A stretch of DNA of 64,000 nt from Pieris napi (GCF_905475465.1 NC_062235.1:10860001-10924000); one strand, 5' to 3'; numbered from the stretch's first letter, positions 22,289-32,924 are shown. Numbers and translations: made by a program. Notes: a model not told the origin generated them from the letters alone.

Positions 22289-25200
22289 ATGGCGAGTGTG
22301 CGGATAGAATTACTAAGCCGTGATAATTACGACTCATGGCGAATCCAGGCCCATGCTCTATTGATCAAGAGCGATGTGTGGGGCTATGTGGATGGTAGCA
22401 TTAAGAAGCCAGCTGAGCCAGCAGAGGCGTTGCTTTGGGAAGCGGCGGATGCAAAGGCGAGAGCGGAGATTATTCTCTCAATTAGTCCAGGTGAGCTACG
22501 ACACATTAAGGGGACGAGTACGTCGCGAGAATGTTGGTTCAAATTAGAAAGCATCTTCGCGTCTTCGGGTCCCGCTAAGAAAGCGACACTGTTAAAGCAG
22601 CTCATATTACACAAGATGTGTGAGGAGGACGACATGCGTGAATATCTGTTAAGCTTCTTTGAAGCCAAAGAAAAGTTACTAGACATGGACATAAATATAA
22701 ATAATGATCTTGCATCTATTATTTTACTCTATAGTCTGCCCCCAAGTTATGAGAACTTTAGATGTGCGATGGAGACTAGAGATTCATTGCCAGACCCGAA
22801 TTCTTTGAAAGTTAAAATTCTTGAAGAAGATGCCTCTAGGCGACAGCAAAGGAAGGAGACAGAGAGGGGGTCGTCAGCAATGTTCGCTAGGAGAAAAACC
22901 ACGAAGAGTTCTACATCTAAAAATCCGCAGAATTATAAACCGGATCAAGCGTTTAAATTTAAATGTTACAGATGTCATAAATTTGGGCATAAAGCTTCGG
23001 AATGCCCGTGTAAAGGAACAAGGCAGGACTCAAAATGTGTTAGTGAGTTAGGTGCTAGTGAGAATTTTAACTCATGTGTTCTATCTGTTTCAGAGTGTAA
23101 CGGAGTGATTGGTTCGGGATGTGGAGGAAACTGGCTCATAGATAGTGGGTGTACATCGCACCTTTGTAGATCGAAAGGAAAATTTGACACCTTGACAAAT
23201 TGCAGTAGTAAGTTAAGTTTGGCCACCAATGTGAGTACATTTGCAAAAGGTAAAGGAACTGTGAGTTTGAATGGGGAGGTTCCGATAAAACTATCAGACA
23301 CTTTATATGTTCCCGATTTGCGATGCAACTTAATTTCCGTATCTAAAATTACAAGCAAAGGTTTTAATGTAACTTTTAAGAAAGATTCAGCTTATGTAAC
23401 CGATTCTGAAGGAAATATTAAGTTCATAGCAGATCGAAAAAACAACCTTTATTATATGCGGGAGGGCCATGCTTCTGTTTCTGCGATTTCCGAAACTAAG
23501 AACGATTTACTATCCTGGCACGAACGTTTAGGTCACTTAAATGCGAAGGATTTAATAAAAGTATTAGGTCATGTGGGCATTAAAGTTGATATGTCAAATA
23601 TAAATATTTTATACGACTGTAAGTATTGTGTGCAGGGTAAGATGACTTCTTTCCCATTTTCCAAGTCGAGTGGACCATGTGACGAAAAACTGTCCATCAT
23701 CCATTCCGATGTAGTTGGGCCAATTCGAAATGAAACTGTCGGTGGTGCAAAATATTTTGTCACGTTTATTGACGATTGTACTAGATGGTGCGAAGTTTAC
23801 TTACTGAAGAGTAAGAGTGGTGTTCTGGAATGTTTCAAAGAATACAAGAGCTATGTTGAGAACCTTACCGCTAAGAGAATAAAGTATTTACAAACTGATA
23901 ACGGTGGAGAATACTGTAATAATAAGTTTGATCAATTCCTGAAACAAGAGGGGATAATAAGAAGACTGACTATACCTCAAACCCCACAGCAGAATGGCGT
24001 AGCAGAACGAATGAACAGGACATTAGTTGAAATGGCTAGGTGTATGTTACTTTCATCTAATCTCTCAGCAGGTTTTTGGGGAGATGCTGTATTGGTGGCA
24101 TGTCATATTAGGAATCGTTGTCCCACGAGTAGTTTGGGTGGTACAATTCCGTACGAGAAGTGGTTTGGCTCTCCAGTGAAGATTGAGTATCTTCAGAAGT
24201 TTGGAGCTGAAGTTTATGTTCTAGACAAGAGTCCAACCAAGGACAAATTTGCTGCCAGAAGTGTCAATGGAATATTTATTGGATATCCAATGAACCAAAA
24301 GGGATATAAGGTATGGATACCAGTAGACCATAAAACCATTATAGCTAGGGATGTGAAATTCTGCAAGACGAGGCTCGATACTAATGATGACAGGAAATCG
24401 GCAATTACTCATGATCCTTTTCAGCTAGATCAATTTTCTGCTGATGTTGATACACCGAAGCCGAAATATGTAGAGGTGGACGTAATACCAAGCACATCTT
24501 ATTCAGGAACTCGAGAAATGATCGTGGAGACGACTGATTCACCCCTTGGTTCACCTTCTCTATGTCATGAGGAAGATAGTGAAATAGCGCAAGCTGATAC
24601 AGAGGTAACGTATAAGAGAGGTCCCGGAAGACCAAAACTTCAGAAAGGCCAAGTTGGCCGACCTAAGAAGGTCTATAAAATGATACCCAATGATAATAAT
24701 GGCCGTGCAGAAGAAACTTTACCTGAGGATGTTGCGTTGACTGTGGAAACTTCCTTAGGGGATGCCCTAGGTAGCGCTGAACGTGCTCTATGGGAGGAAG
24801 CAATATTGTCTGAGGTCAAAAGTCTTGTAAAAAATGAAACATGGGAAATTGTTCAAAAGCCGAGAAATCGAAAAGCGGTAGGATGCCGATATGTATTGAC
24901 AACGAAGCTTAACGTTGACAAAACCGAGAAGAAGAAAGCACGGTTGGTAGCCAAGGGCTACAGTCAACGATATGGCATCGATTACCGAAACACTTTTTCA
25001 CCTGTCGTCCGACTAGACACGGTAAGACTGCTTACAGCGCTCGCGGTTGAATTAGACATGGAGATACACCAGTTGGATATCAATACTGCATATCTGAATG
25101 GATATCTTGACGAGGAAATTTATATGGAGGTTCCAGAATTGTTGACAGAGTGCTTAGGTAGAATTATTAAAGAAGAAAGAGACGAAAGCTTAAAAGAGCA

Positions 25201-26350
25201 GGCTCGTAAGATGTTAAATGATCTGAAGACAGGTGGAGATGTATGTCGATTGAAGAAATCACTGTATGGCTTGAAACAAGCTGGACGTCAATGGAACAAA
25301 AGACTTGACAATAAATTGAAGTCAATGCATTTTAAACAGTCTTTGAAGGAACCGTGTCTCTACTATTTGGACGGTAACTCCATTGATACGTCTATATACT
25401 TAGCGGTTTATGTTGATGATTTACTGATAGTTTCACGCAATAAAGGTCTCATACAATCTTTCAAAGATGAACTTTCCAAAGAGTTTGATTTAAAAGACTA
25501 TGGACTGGCGAAATATATTTTAGGCATTGACATTGTCAAAAATGAGTATGCCACGAAACTGTCACAACAAAAATATATTAATGATTTGATGATAAAATTC
25601 GGCATGGAGAATTGTAAAGAAACAGTGACCACGCCGATGGAGGTGAATTTTAGACCCGATGGTTCACAAATTCCGCTGGAGAAGGAATGTCCATATAGAG
25701 AATTAATCGGAAGCTTGATTTATCTTTCAGCAGGAACTCGTCCGGATATCACACACGCCGTGACAAGATTAGCAGCGTTTTGTGATAATCCTGGACAGAT
25801 ACAGTGGAATGCGGTGAAAAGATTACTTCGTTATCTTAAGAGGACAGCCGATTATGGACTGATTTATCGAAAAACAGGTAAGAGCTTAATTGGTTATTCG
25901 GATGCTGACTGGGCAAATTGTCCTATAGATAGGAAGTCATACTCCGGGTATGCTTTTTTGTTAGGAGGGGCTGCGATTTCATGGAAATCCCAGAAACAGA
26001 AATGCGTAGCAACTTCAACGTGCGAAGCCGAATATATTAGTTTAAATTTGGCGATAAAAGAGGCAGTTTACCTGAATAGTCTTATGAAAGAGATAGGGTT
26101 GCGCGATTTCGGGAACATAGTGTTGTACTGCGATAATCAAGGTGCCTTATTTCTATCGGAGGATCCAGTCTTCCACGCCCGAACTAAACATTTCGATATT
26201 CAATATTATTTTATAAGAAGTGTTTTAAGGGAGAATACTGACATACAATTATCGTATGTGTCTACCGAGGAGATGGCGGCGGATGTGCTAACAAAAGCTT
26301 TACAAAGACAGAAACATTACCGCTGCATCTCAATGTTAGGTGTAGATTAA
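22289..26350 (+). CDS. Copia gag-pol polyprotein, intact
   Basis: The start is the ATG at 22289 (ACGATGG context, MASVRIELL); the frame is open from a GTG at 22271 but that is not an initiator. It has 1353 residues. Residues 1-185 are a gag/UBN2-type capsid. The CCHC knuckle CYRCHKFGHKASEC lies at 226-239. The protease motif LIDSG has its aspartate at 285. Integrase has HHCC residues H411, H416, C444 and C447 and catalytic D474, D537 and E573, with 35 residues between the last two. Two AT-hook-like GRPK motifs lie at about 776-794. Reverse transcriptase has YVDD at 1041-1044. RNase H has D1205, E1246/E1248, D1282 and D1332 (ADVLTK). About 35 extra residues lie between YMEVPE and CRLKKSLYGLKQ relative to what I recall of copia. 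No stop or frameshift is seen. Gag and pol must be separated by the protease or by splicing, as in copia. The product would act in cytoplasmic particles and then the nucleus. Confidence 0.96.
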   Translation: MASVRIELLSRDNYDSWRIQAHALLIKSDVWGYVDGSIKKPAEPAEALLWEAADAKARAEIILSISPGELRHIKGTSTSRECWFKLESIFASSGPAKKATLLKQLILHKMCEEDDMREYLLSFFEAKEKLLDMDININNDLASIILLYSLPPSYENFRCAMETRDSLPDPNSLKVKILEEDASRRQQRKETERGSSAMFARRKTTKSSTSKNPQNYKPDQAFKFKCYRCHKFGHKASECPCKGTRQDSKCVSELGASENFNSCVLSVSECNGVIGSGCGGNWLIDSGCTSHLCRSKGKFDTLTNCSSKLSLATNVSTFAKGKGTVSLNGEVPIKLSDTLYVPDLRCNLISVSKITSKGFNVTFKKDSAYVTDSEGNIKFIADRKNNLYYMREGHASVSAISETKNDLLSWHERLGHLNAKDLIKVLGHVGIKVDMSNINILYDCKYCVQGKMTSFPFSKSSGPCDEKLSIIHSDVVGPIRNETVGGAKYFVTFIDDCTRWCEVYLLKSKSGVLECFKEYKSYVENLTAKRIKYLQTDNGGEYCNNKFDQFLKQEGIIRRLTIPQTPQQNGVAERMNRTLVEMARCMLLSSNLSAGFWGDAVLVACHIRNRCPTSSLGGTIPYEKWFGSPVKIEYLQKFGAEVYVLDKSPTKDKFAARSVNGIFIGYPMNQKGYKVWIPVDHKTIIARDVKFCKTRLDTNDDRKSAITHDPFQLDQFSADVDTPKPKYVEVDVIPSTSYSGTREMIVETTDSPLGSPSLCHEEDSEIAQADTEVTYKRGPGRPKLQKGQVGRPKKVYKMIPNDNNGRAEETLPEDVALTVETSLGDALGSAERALWEEAILSEVKSLVKNETWEIVQKPRNRKAVGCRYVLTTKLNVDKTEKKKARLVAKGYSQRYGIDYRNTFSPVVRLDTVRLLTALAVELDMEIHQLDINTAYLNGYLDEEIYMEVPELLTECLGRIIKEERDESLKEQARKMLNDLKTGGDVCRLKKSLYGLKQAGRQWNKRLDNKLKSMHFKQSLKEPCLYYLDGNSIDTSIYLAVYVDDLLIVSRNKGLIQSFKDELSKEFDLKDYGLAKYILGIDIVKNEYATKLSQQKYINDLMIKFGMENCKETVTTPMEVNFRPDGSQIPLEKECPYRELIGSLIYLSAGTRPDITHAVTRLAAFCDNPGQIQWNAVKRLLRYLKRTADYGLIYRKTGKSLIGYSDADWANCPIDRKSYSGYAFLLGGAAISWKSQKQKCVATSTCEAEYISLNLAIKEAVYLNSLMKEIGLRDFGNIVLYCDNQGALFLSEDPVFHARTKHFDIQYYFIRSVLRENTDIQLSYVSTEEMAADVLTKALQRQKHYRCISMLGVD

Positions 26351-26419
26351 GATTGCATGTCTGTATATTTTTGTAATGACTATTTAGTACATATTTGTTG
26401 TTAAATGTGTATGCAAATC

Positions 26420-26428
26420 AAGGGGGTG
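26420..26428 (+). promoter_or_regulatory. Copia polypurine tract
   Basis: AAGGGGGTG sits directly before the 3' LTR, where plus-strand DNA synthesis would be primed. Confidence 0.8.
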
Positions 26429-26587
26429 TATTAGAGGAAACTCTTTGGTAATTTGCATACATATTATATCGTCATAGTTCGTTATTTAAAGTTGGCGTTG
26501 CTATGGTCTTGTTATGTTTTTATATTGTCAATTATTAATAAACTGGACTGCTGCACGCGACTACCGCTGCACACTTATAACCCAACA
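26429..26587 (+). repeat. Copia 3' LTR
   Basis: 159 bases, identical by eye to 22054-22212. Followed by the CATTT duplication at 26588-26592. Confidence 0.93.
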
Positions 26588-26674
26588 CATTTCACACAAG
26601 CCGGCTATATCGAATTATAAGACGTTGTCACGTCAAAAACTTAAAATAAGATCTAAGTATAGTTGAAAAAACAT

Positions 26675-26870
26675 CTCTTTGTCCTAGGCGCGACAGACAG
26701 TCCCTTGTGCAGAGGCTGTTTCAGCGCAGAGGAATCAGTCACCCACGTAGTCCTGGAATGTGGTGAGGTCGCTCCGTAAAGCCTGAAGTGTCCAAGAGAC
26801 TTCTGTGCTTCTAGAAGGAGCTATGCTGGCTTAGTTAGCCAGGACTTCACGCACAACTGACCTAATGAGT
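26675..26870 (+). pseudogene. LINE ORF2 C-terminal zinc-knuckle relic
   Basis: Thirty-four codons end at TAA 26777-26779 and read DSPLCRGCFSAEESVTHVVL then ECGE. The C-x2-C-x8-H-x4-C knuckle is the usual C-terminal motif of several insect LINE clades. The following non-coding sequence to about 26870 is shared with the minus-strand copy at 63115-63310, so the repeat includes the 3' UTR. The element is heavily 5'-truncated. Confidence 0.68.
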
Positions 26871-27049
26871 GTCTTAGTCCAGAATTAGGTCCACAATACT
26901 CTAAGTCTATAATTAGAAAATTATTGTTTGCTTTGAATGACTGACTTTTAGCTGATTCTTCAAGATTTTTTTAAATATTATTTCCCTAATAACTTATCTA
27001 ATGATTTAAATAGATTAATAGAAAAGAAAAACAATAAATTAAAAAAATT

Positions 27050-27165
27050 GCCTGAGGTACCTTTAATGCTGGCAACATTTCCGCGCTGTATTGCGATTCT
27101 TATTCGTTGAACGAGGAAAGCACCAGCTCTGAGGTCACCGGTACTATCTACCAGGCGCCAACTTA
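27050..27165 (-). pseudogene. LINE ORF2 C-terminal relic, second copy
   Basis: On the minus strand it reads LVDSTGDLRAGAFLVQRIRI then AIQRGNVASIKG, clearly related to 8702-8811 and like it flanked by AT-rich DNA. Confidence 0.62.
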
Positions 27166-27170
27166 TATCT

Positions 27171-28122
27171 TTTATTAGCGCCTTTGCACATGAACTCCAC
27201 GGCCCAAGAACTCTACTCCGAAGGGAATAAGAAAAACAAAATCAATGTAGAAGAAAAGTTATTTAATATTTTTAGATTTTAATAAACTCTGTTGAAGACA
27301 TTCATTGTACCTAACAAACAATTTAATAATCCGACAACGATATTGTTAATTTATTATAAATTTGCAGAATTGAATGTTCCCACAATAGATAGAGCAATTT
27401 GTTTTGTATTAGAATAATAAATATCAATTCCATTGAAATCGTGACATAAATTAAGCACAAGGTAAACTTACATAATAGGTTTATTATGTTGCGGCCGTAA
27501 CTAAATGGTGCATGTGACAATAGTATTTTAATAAATGAGTTTTTTATCTGTCCTAGATTTTATGTTGCCTTGAAAACTTAGCTGCTAAACTAGCTTAGCG
27601 GTCCAGCCATCTTCGTGTTTAGCCCAAGTTTGGAGTTTCATTGGAGTATTACATATTTTGCGTTTCATTTTGATTTAAATATAGATTAATTACGCTGAAA
27701 AAAACAATATTTAAATAACTAAATCTCTTTCTTATATTTTGATTACACATTTAATAAAAATGTCTTCCAATCCCCACAATTACATCCCAAAGGAATTGAC
27801 GAGACGCTACGTTGCATTGCATATAGCTCAGGCAGCTATTTCGAAATAACTGCTAATACTTTGAAGGAATATAGCAAATACGTAGTAAAAGACGACTTAA
27901 ATATAGTATTTTAATTAAAAAATATCCTATTGTAATATTTCAATAGTAGTTCTAAATTAGGAAATCGGTGCGGAAATCTGCCATTTCATTCGACTGTTCT
28001 TGTCATGCTCTGGTCGTGTCATACATCCCATCGGAGTATCAGAGTTGTTGAATATAGAGTGCACTTTTATTTCCACATTTATTATATACTTGTACAATAT
28101 CTCCAGTATACATCCCTGAAAA
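27171..28122. other. AT-rich stretch without recognised features
   Basis: No exon, RNA gene or repeat could be supported in this stretch. Confidence 0.4.
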
Positions 28123-28390
28123 TCTAATATATAAAACTCTCGTATCACAATGTTCGTTCGCATACTCCTCCGAAACAGCTCGACAGATTCTTATGAAATT
28201 TTATATTCATAGTAAGTCTGAGAATCGGCTACTATATATCTTTCAAACCTCTAAGTGATAAGGGGTGTACCCAAAAATGTATTTTTAAGAATTTCTTGTT
28301 TCTATTTTTTATGATGCAGCATACAAAAATAGGTACGTACAATCCCTAATATTCACCCCTCTACGATCAACCTCTATTTTTATTATTGTA
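28123..28390 (+). mobile_element. Helitron-like 5' end, diverged or truncated
   Basis: Starts A|TCTAATATATAAAACTCTCG, then CACAATGTTCGTTCGCATAC, CTCCTCCGAAACAGCTCGAC and GAGAATCGGCTACTAT, in the same order as the copy at 51743-52214. The match fades after about 28390, and no CTAG end with hairpin is found. Confidence 0.55.
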
Positions 28391-28584
28391 GATAGTCATT
28401 TTGATTGAACTAAAAAAATGTTTCCTAGAAATAATATACATGGCAAAACAAACGTTTAAACAAACGTCAAAATTATATACAAAAGCTTACGTAGAAGCTT
28501 CTAGAGGTAAAAAGTCTTATTTATACCTAAAGCCTCTAATATCGAAAAATATTTTTGTATACTCATTTGTTATAATAATGCAGT

Positions 28585-28740
28585 GACTCTACAGCGTACA
28601 TGCATGGGTCTTGGCCTCAGGTTGCATCCGTTTCTTTCATCATTGTTATTTAATACTAGTTGGTAATCAATCTTCTGTTTGACACATATCTCCGATGGAT
28701 TTAAGATTCCGGATTCCTTACGATTTTTTTCTTTCACAGG
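28585..28740 (-). mobile_element. SINE-A, diverged 3' part, split by a MITE
   Basis: Minus-strand tail landmarks appear in order (TCTTGGCCTCAGGTTG, CATCATTGTTATTTAA, TTTGACACATATCTCCG, CCTTACGATTTTTTTCTTTC). The head of the SINE resumes at 28937-28973 after a MITE, with about 100 bases lost. Confidence 0.5.
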
Positions 28741-28768
28741 AGCAATGTTATATGCTCATAGCAAAGTG

Positions 28769-28934
28769 CAGCCCTGCGATTCTGTGATTCCTGAAAAGGT
28801 GGGAGCTTGTAGTTTATTGTTTATCAGAATGTCAAATCATAAAATGATTGCTTCACGACTGATTTGAGAGCGACCGCCGATGCGAAAACCGCTGTGTGAG
28901 TTCGAAAAGTGAGTTACAGAATCGCAAGGCAGGG
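28769..28934. mobile_element. MITE with CAGCCCTGCGATTCTGT ends, copy 1
   Basis: The left end CAGCCCTGCGATTCTGTGA pairs with the right end TTACAGAATCGCAAGGCAG. The interior has CAAATCATAAAATGATTGC and GAGAGCGACCGCCGATGCG. A second copy lies at 63463-63622 with the same interior. No coding capacity. Superfamily unknown. Confidence 0.68.
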
Positions 28935-28936
28935 AT

Positions 28937-28973
28937 GAGAGTCGCACGCTGAAGCCGGGCCAACACTGCTTCA
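28937..28973 (-). mobile_element. SINE-A head fragment
   Basis: Only the tRNA-like A-box region is left (ATGAGAGTCGCACGCTGAAG then GGCCAACACTGC), abutting the MITE. Confidence 0.6.
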
Positions 28974-30128
28974 AATATGCAGACTATGAATTTTTGACGA
29001 ACGTTCATGAGAGGGGTATTTTAATGATTAGTAAATAAAGATATTTAATGCATGATCTTATTTCGTAATAAATTACAGGCAACAATATTATTCGTTGAAA
29101 GTTGTCTAGGACATTGTGAGTGCAGTCGGAAGCGAAAAAAGCGTGTGGCTTGTGGTTAATGAAAGTTGAAGTAAAAAGACTATTTAAAGTTATATGAATT
29201 GTGTCGCAGACAGCCTTATTATTTTCTGACCATTTGGATGTTTCAAGAATTTCTTTGTTCATTCGAATATTTTTTAAAACATCAGCAATTATAAAACAAA
29301 GTCCTCCGCCTGTCTGATTGTTTGCGATTCTATAAAATCTATTCCATAGATTTGCAACAAGATGGAGAAGTTTCATTAGAAAAGTTAAGTATATAGTTTG
29401 TCAAGCTCAAAATTTGTAGGTATATAATAAATGGTATAAAAGACAAACGAAAGTCAATCTTCGTTAATTTTAAGGATCACTACATCAGAATTACTTATCA
29501 CTTATTCATAAGAAGCGTACAAGAAAATTTATAATAATTTATAATTCTCTTTTAACTAGATAAGTTGCCTTCATTGAAACAAATTATTAATTATTATAAT
29601 CTAGCCTATATTAAGACTAATAAGTACTTTACATGTAACTTAATTTGCTACAAAGATTTCTAATAAGATCCTCCAAATTTGTTTATTGTTTAGGTTTAAT
29701 TAGTATAACTTATTCAATGTAGCTAGGAAGGTATTTTTAAATCTTCGCACTAGCGCGTTGTTCTAATTGTGAATTATTATTTATTATTAATTACTACCTT
29801 TCAATTCGATCATTGAATGGTAATAAAACATTTTATGTAACCGTTAAATTTCAATAAACGTAAGGTACTACATGCCGACCAACGTTAGTTTTATATACTT
29901 GACTAGTTACACGTTTTAAACCCGAATGACTTGATCTAAATCTCTTGTATTTGCTCTTGCGTCGTATTTAGTATCGTTACGATAATCGAATATGGCAATA
30001 CCAGTCCTACGGGTTGGATTATTAGTGTGGTTAGCTATTCATTCAATAGCTATAGCTGGGTTTATTTATTAAAGTTCATCATATCATAATATAATGCCAC
30101 ATCTACAGTACAAGCTAATAATAGATAA
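28974..30128. other. AT-rich stretch with a 123-codon open frame of unknown meaning
   Basis: On the minus strand 29376-29005 is open for 123 codons from an ATG (MKLLHLVANLWNRFY) with no recognised domain and AT-rich codons. It may be chance. Nothing else is seen. Confidence 0.25.
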
Positions 30129-30408
30129 ATCAGTGGCGCTACAACCTCTTTAGGTCTTGGCCTCAGATTTCTGGAACTGTTTCATGATCATTTTTAAATC
30201 GAATAGGCAAGATCAGCCTCCAGTGCCTGACACACGCCGTCGACTTTTTGGGTCTAAGACATGTCGGTTTCCTCACGATGTTTTCCTTCACCGTTCGAGC
30301 AAATGTTAAATGCGCACATAGAAAGAAAATCCATTGGTGCACAGCTGGGGATCTTACCTACGACCTCAGGTATGAGAGTCGCACGCTGAAACCACTAGGC
30401 CAACACTG
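30129..30408 (-). mobile_element. SINE-A near full-length copy
   Basis: Minus-strand copy with all SINE-A landmarks from tail (AGTGGCGCTACAACCTCTTT) to head (CCACTAGGCCAACACTG). The B-box is altered (GGGGATCTTACC on the plus strand), so it would transcribe poorly. Confidence 0.87.
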
Positions 30409-30589
30409 GTCAGTTCAACACAAGTTATGTTTTTTTATGGTCAGTACAAGTTTTGTTTATGGTCGTTGCATACATAAATATAATACAGTTGTAATAATTA
30501 AATGAAAAGTAAAAAATATAACACTTCCAAATTACTAGATAAAATAAAACAGCGGATTAGGTGTCAGATTGACATTTAAAAAAGCTTTT

Positions 30590-30705
30590 TTTTAATAGAT
30601 CAGCCCAGTACCCAATATGTCTGGATACTGAGTTTATTCTGTTAAATTCGCAAAGAATTCGAATGAGACGAGCCTTAAGTTCTAATTTTTTTTAGTCTTT
30701 GGATT
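30590..30705 (+). repeat. Dispersed repeat, copy 2
   Basis: Partner of 16500-16615, with the same order of GATCAGCC, TCTGGATA and GTTTATTCTGTTA landmarks. Confidence 0.5.
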
Positions 30706-31051
30706 CAAAAAGGAGTTACTGTTTTAAATACGCCTACGTGAAACAATATTTTTGGCCACAGATTGCAAGTGTTTCTTATATTATTTTTATTTTTATAGAC
30801 AATTAAACAAACAAACAAAAACAAAAAGTCATTTAATCATTTAGGTACAATTTGTAGACTTATGCATGTCCATTGTCAACTCACGCCATCTCCCCATCTT
30901 ATAGCGGCATTAGTGCCCACACATTGTCATCGTCTTTGAATTCCCGAACAGTGTAATATCCTCCCTTTGTTAGGGTTTTCTTGATGCATAGCTTAAACTC
31001 ATGTATCGGAAGTTTGGCTACAGGGTCCGGAATCTTGTTAAATATCTGTAT

Positions 31052-31092
31052 ACTGTCAGACACACAATCCGAATGATTGTGTGTCTGACAGT
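31052..31092. repeat. Perfect 18-bp hairpin, 5-base loop
   Basis: ACTGTCAGACACACAATC at 31052-31069 pairs perfectly with 31075-31092 around the loop CGAAT. Confidence 0.85.
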
Positions 31093-32470
31093 TCCTCGAT
31101 TTTTAAGTCTAAGTTATGACAGTTTCCTCGCGATGTTTACTGTTCTAAAAGTTTTAAATGCACACATAGGAAAACTCCCTTGACACTGGTTTTGAACGCA
31201 ACAACCTTATTGTTGAGAGTTACGGGTTACCACACTATCCAGACACGTGATATACGGGAGTGATACTTAACTCTAAATCTCGACTCTGAGAGTGAGAAAC
31301 TATAGCACCTATGACTTCCGTAGGGCAAATGTAAGTGTTTTTTAACGTACCAGAGTCACTCTCGACTCTAAATCTCAAAAATTAATTAAATTAAATAGTC
31401 TTTTTTGCAAAAGAACAAATTAAGCTTTTTTCTAAAAAAAATTTTTTTTTTTTAATAATTTTAAAGTAATAAACACACACATATGTACACTAATTTGTTT
31501 TACTATTTTTATCTTTAAATGCTCTTTATATACATAACAACAAATATTAAAGTTTCGTAAAAGATATATTAACATTAGTTTAGCTAATGTTTGTAAATTT
31601 GCACCAAAGCAAACAAGATTACGATCAGGAGCTCCCAAGTTATAGCTTCTTACTTTATGTTTAAAATTATGAACGTGACCAGATTAACAAAAGTTTCATA
31701 ATACCTAGTGATGTTCTTGATACCTTTATGGAGTTGAAATAAATTATAAAAAAAACATTAGGTATTTAATATTGTTTTGGTTAATGCGAGGATTCTTCAT
31801 CGTTTAATTTATTTCGTAATCCTGCTAACATAAATTATATACAACAAAAACAATTATACTAAACAAATAACCAAAGATGGAATACATAACAAAAAGGTTT
31901 AAACATTTACGAAAGGAAAAAATCAATAAAAGTTATTAAATATGTAATACATACATACCTAATTCAGCTGTGGCCTAATTATTAATAACTGGTCATTGTG
32001 AGCGCTTTACATGGTCAGCTAGAGTAGCAGACTCTCAAATTGAAGTCATGAAAATGACTTGATTATAACTTTTACTTCAGATTTGAATTTAGAAATTCAA
32101 GTCTTATTGACGCAACTAGCAATTTTTAAATTTGGAATGCTTCAATAATAATATTGGTTGGTTTGTGGGTTAATTATCTTAAAAAAACATTTTTTTTAAA
32201 TGTCTTTTAACAATTTTGGATAGAATTTATCGACAAAAACTATCGAATACGTCCCTTTCTTATCTACGGATGTATAATCATGTAACTTTCTTCATTAATG
32301 ATACGGGTGCTGCAATAAACCTACTTCGTTTGCTATAGTGAAAATTGCGTATTTTTAATGTTATCCAAACAATCGGTGAAGGGAACTTTCGCTTCCGTGT
32401 TATGCATTGTGAATCATTTTCTAAGACAATAGACGATAAGTATTACTGTTTAAAAAGCTTACAATCTCTA

Positions 32471-32571
32471 ACTAGGAGTCAGACAAAAACTATAGAAATA
32501 CTAAGAAGGACACAGCACCGCTATGGCATACAGCAAGGTCTTAGCTTAGGACCTATATTATTCTATGTACA
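32471..32571 (+). pseudogene. LINE reverse-transcriptase fragment
   Basis: An open segment reads RTQHRYGIQQGLSLGPILFY. The G-I-x-Q-G-x-x-L-G-P-I-L-F run is the conserved finger/palm motif of LINE reverse transcriptases. The LINE tail at 32572-32832 follows at once in the opposite orientation, interrupting it. Confidence 0.6.
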
Positions 32572-32832
32572 ATTTTTTTTTAATAGAACAGGGGAAACGG
32601 ACAGGAGGCTCACCTGATGTTAAGTGATGTCGCCGCCCGTAGACACTCTCAATGCCAGAGGGCTCGCTAGTGCGTTGTAAGCCTTTTAAGAATTGGTACG
32701 CTCTTTGGAGGACCCTAAGTCGAATTGGTTCGGAAATACTTCAGTGGGCAGCTGGTTCCACATAGTGGTGGTGCGCGGCAAAAACTCAGTTGTGGAACGG
32801 CGGGCGTCGAGTTGATACGGGTGGAATTTCTG
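32572..32832 (-). mobile_element. Jockey/CR1-like LINE 3' end copy
   Basis: Minus-strand copy beginning at a poly-T run (the A tail) through AGGCTCACCTGATGTTAAG, CCTTTTAAGAATTGG, TCGGAAATACTTCAGTGGGC and GTTGTGGAACGGCGGGCGTC. It keeps the region encoding WNQLPTEVFP. Confidence 0.75.
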
Positions 32833-32924
32833 ATGATGCGTTACCAAAGTGCGTTACTATAATAATTAATTCTCCATTTTTTAATATATATCACCTACAT
32901 CACCTTTAATATTCCATCCTTTCC

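Larger units (their letters stand above)
22054..26587 (+). mobile_element. Complete Ty1/copia LTR retrotransposon
   Basis: The 4534-base element has 159-base LTRs that appear identical by eye, a CATTT target duplication, a primer site, a polypurine tract and one uninterrupted gag-pol frame in the copia order (gag, protease, integrase, reverse transcriptase, RNase H). Everything needed for autonomous retrotransposition is visibly present. Identical LTRs imply very recent insertion. It interrupts an older unclassified repeat (21205-22048 and 26588-26640). Confidence 0.96.
30409..32470. other. AT-rich stretch with one dispersed repeat and one hairpin
   Basis: Holds the 30590-30705 repeat and the hairpin at 31052-31092. 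Direct and inverted GACTCTAAATCTC pieces occur at about 31270-31380. No gene was recognised. Confidence 0.4.

Noticed and set aside
29005..29376. 123-codon minus-strand frame starting MKLLHLVANLW
   Set aside because: AT-rich codons, no recognised domain, no exon signals; a frame of this length is plausible by chance in 64 kb of AT-rich DNA.
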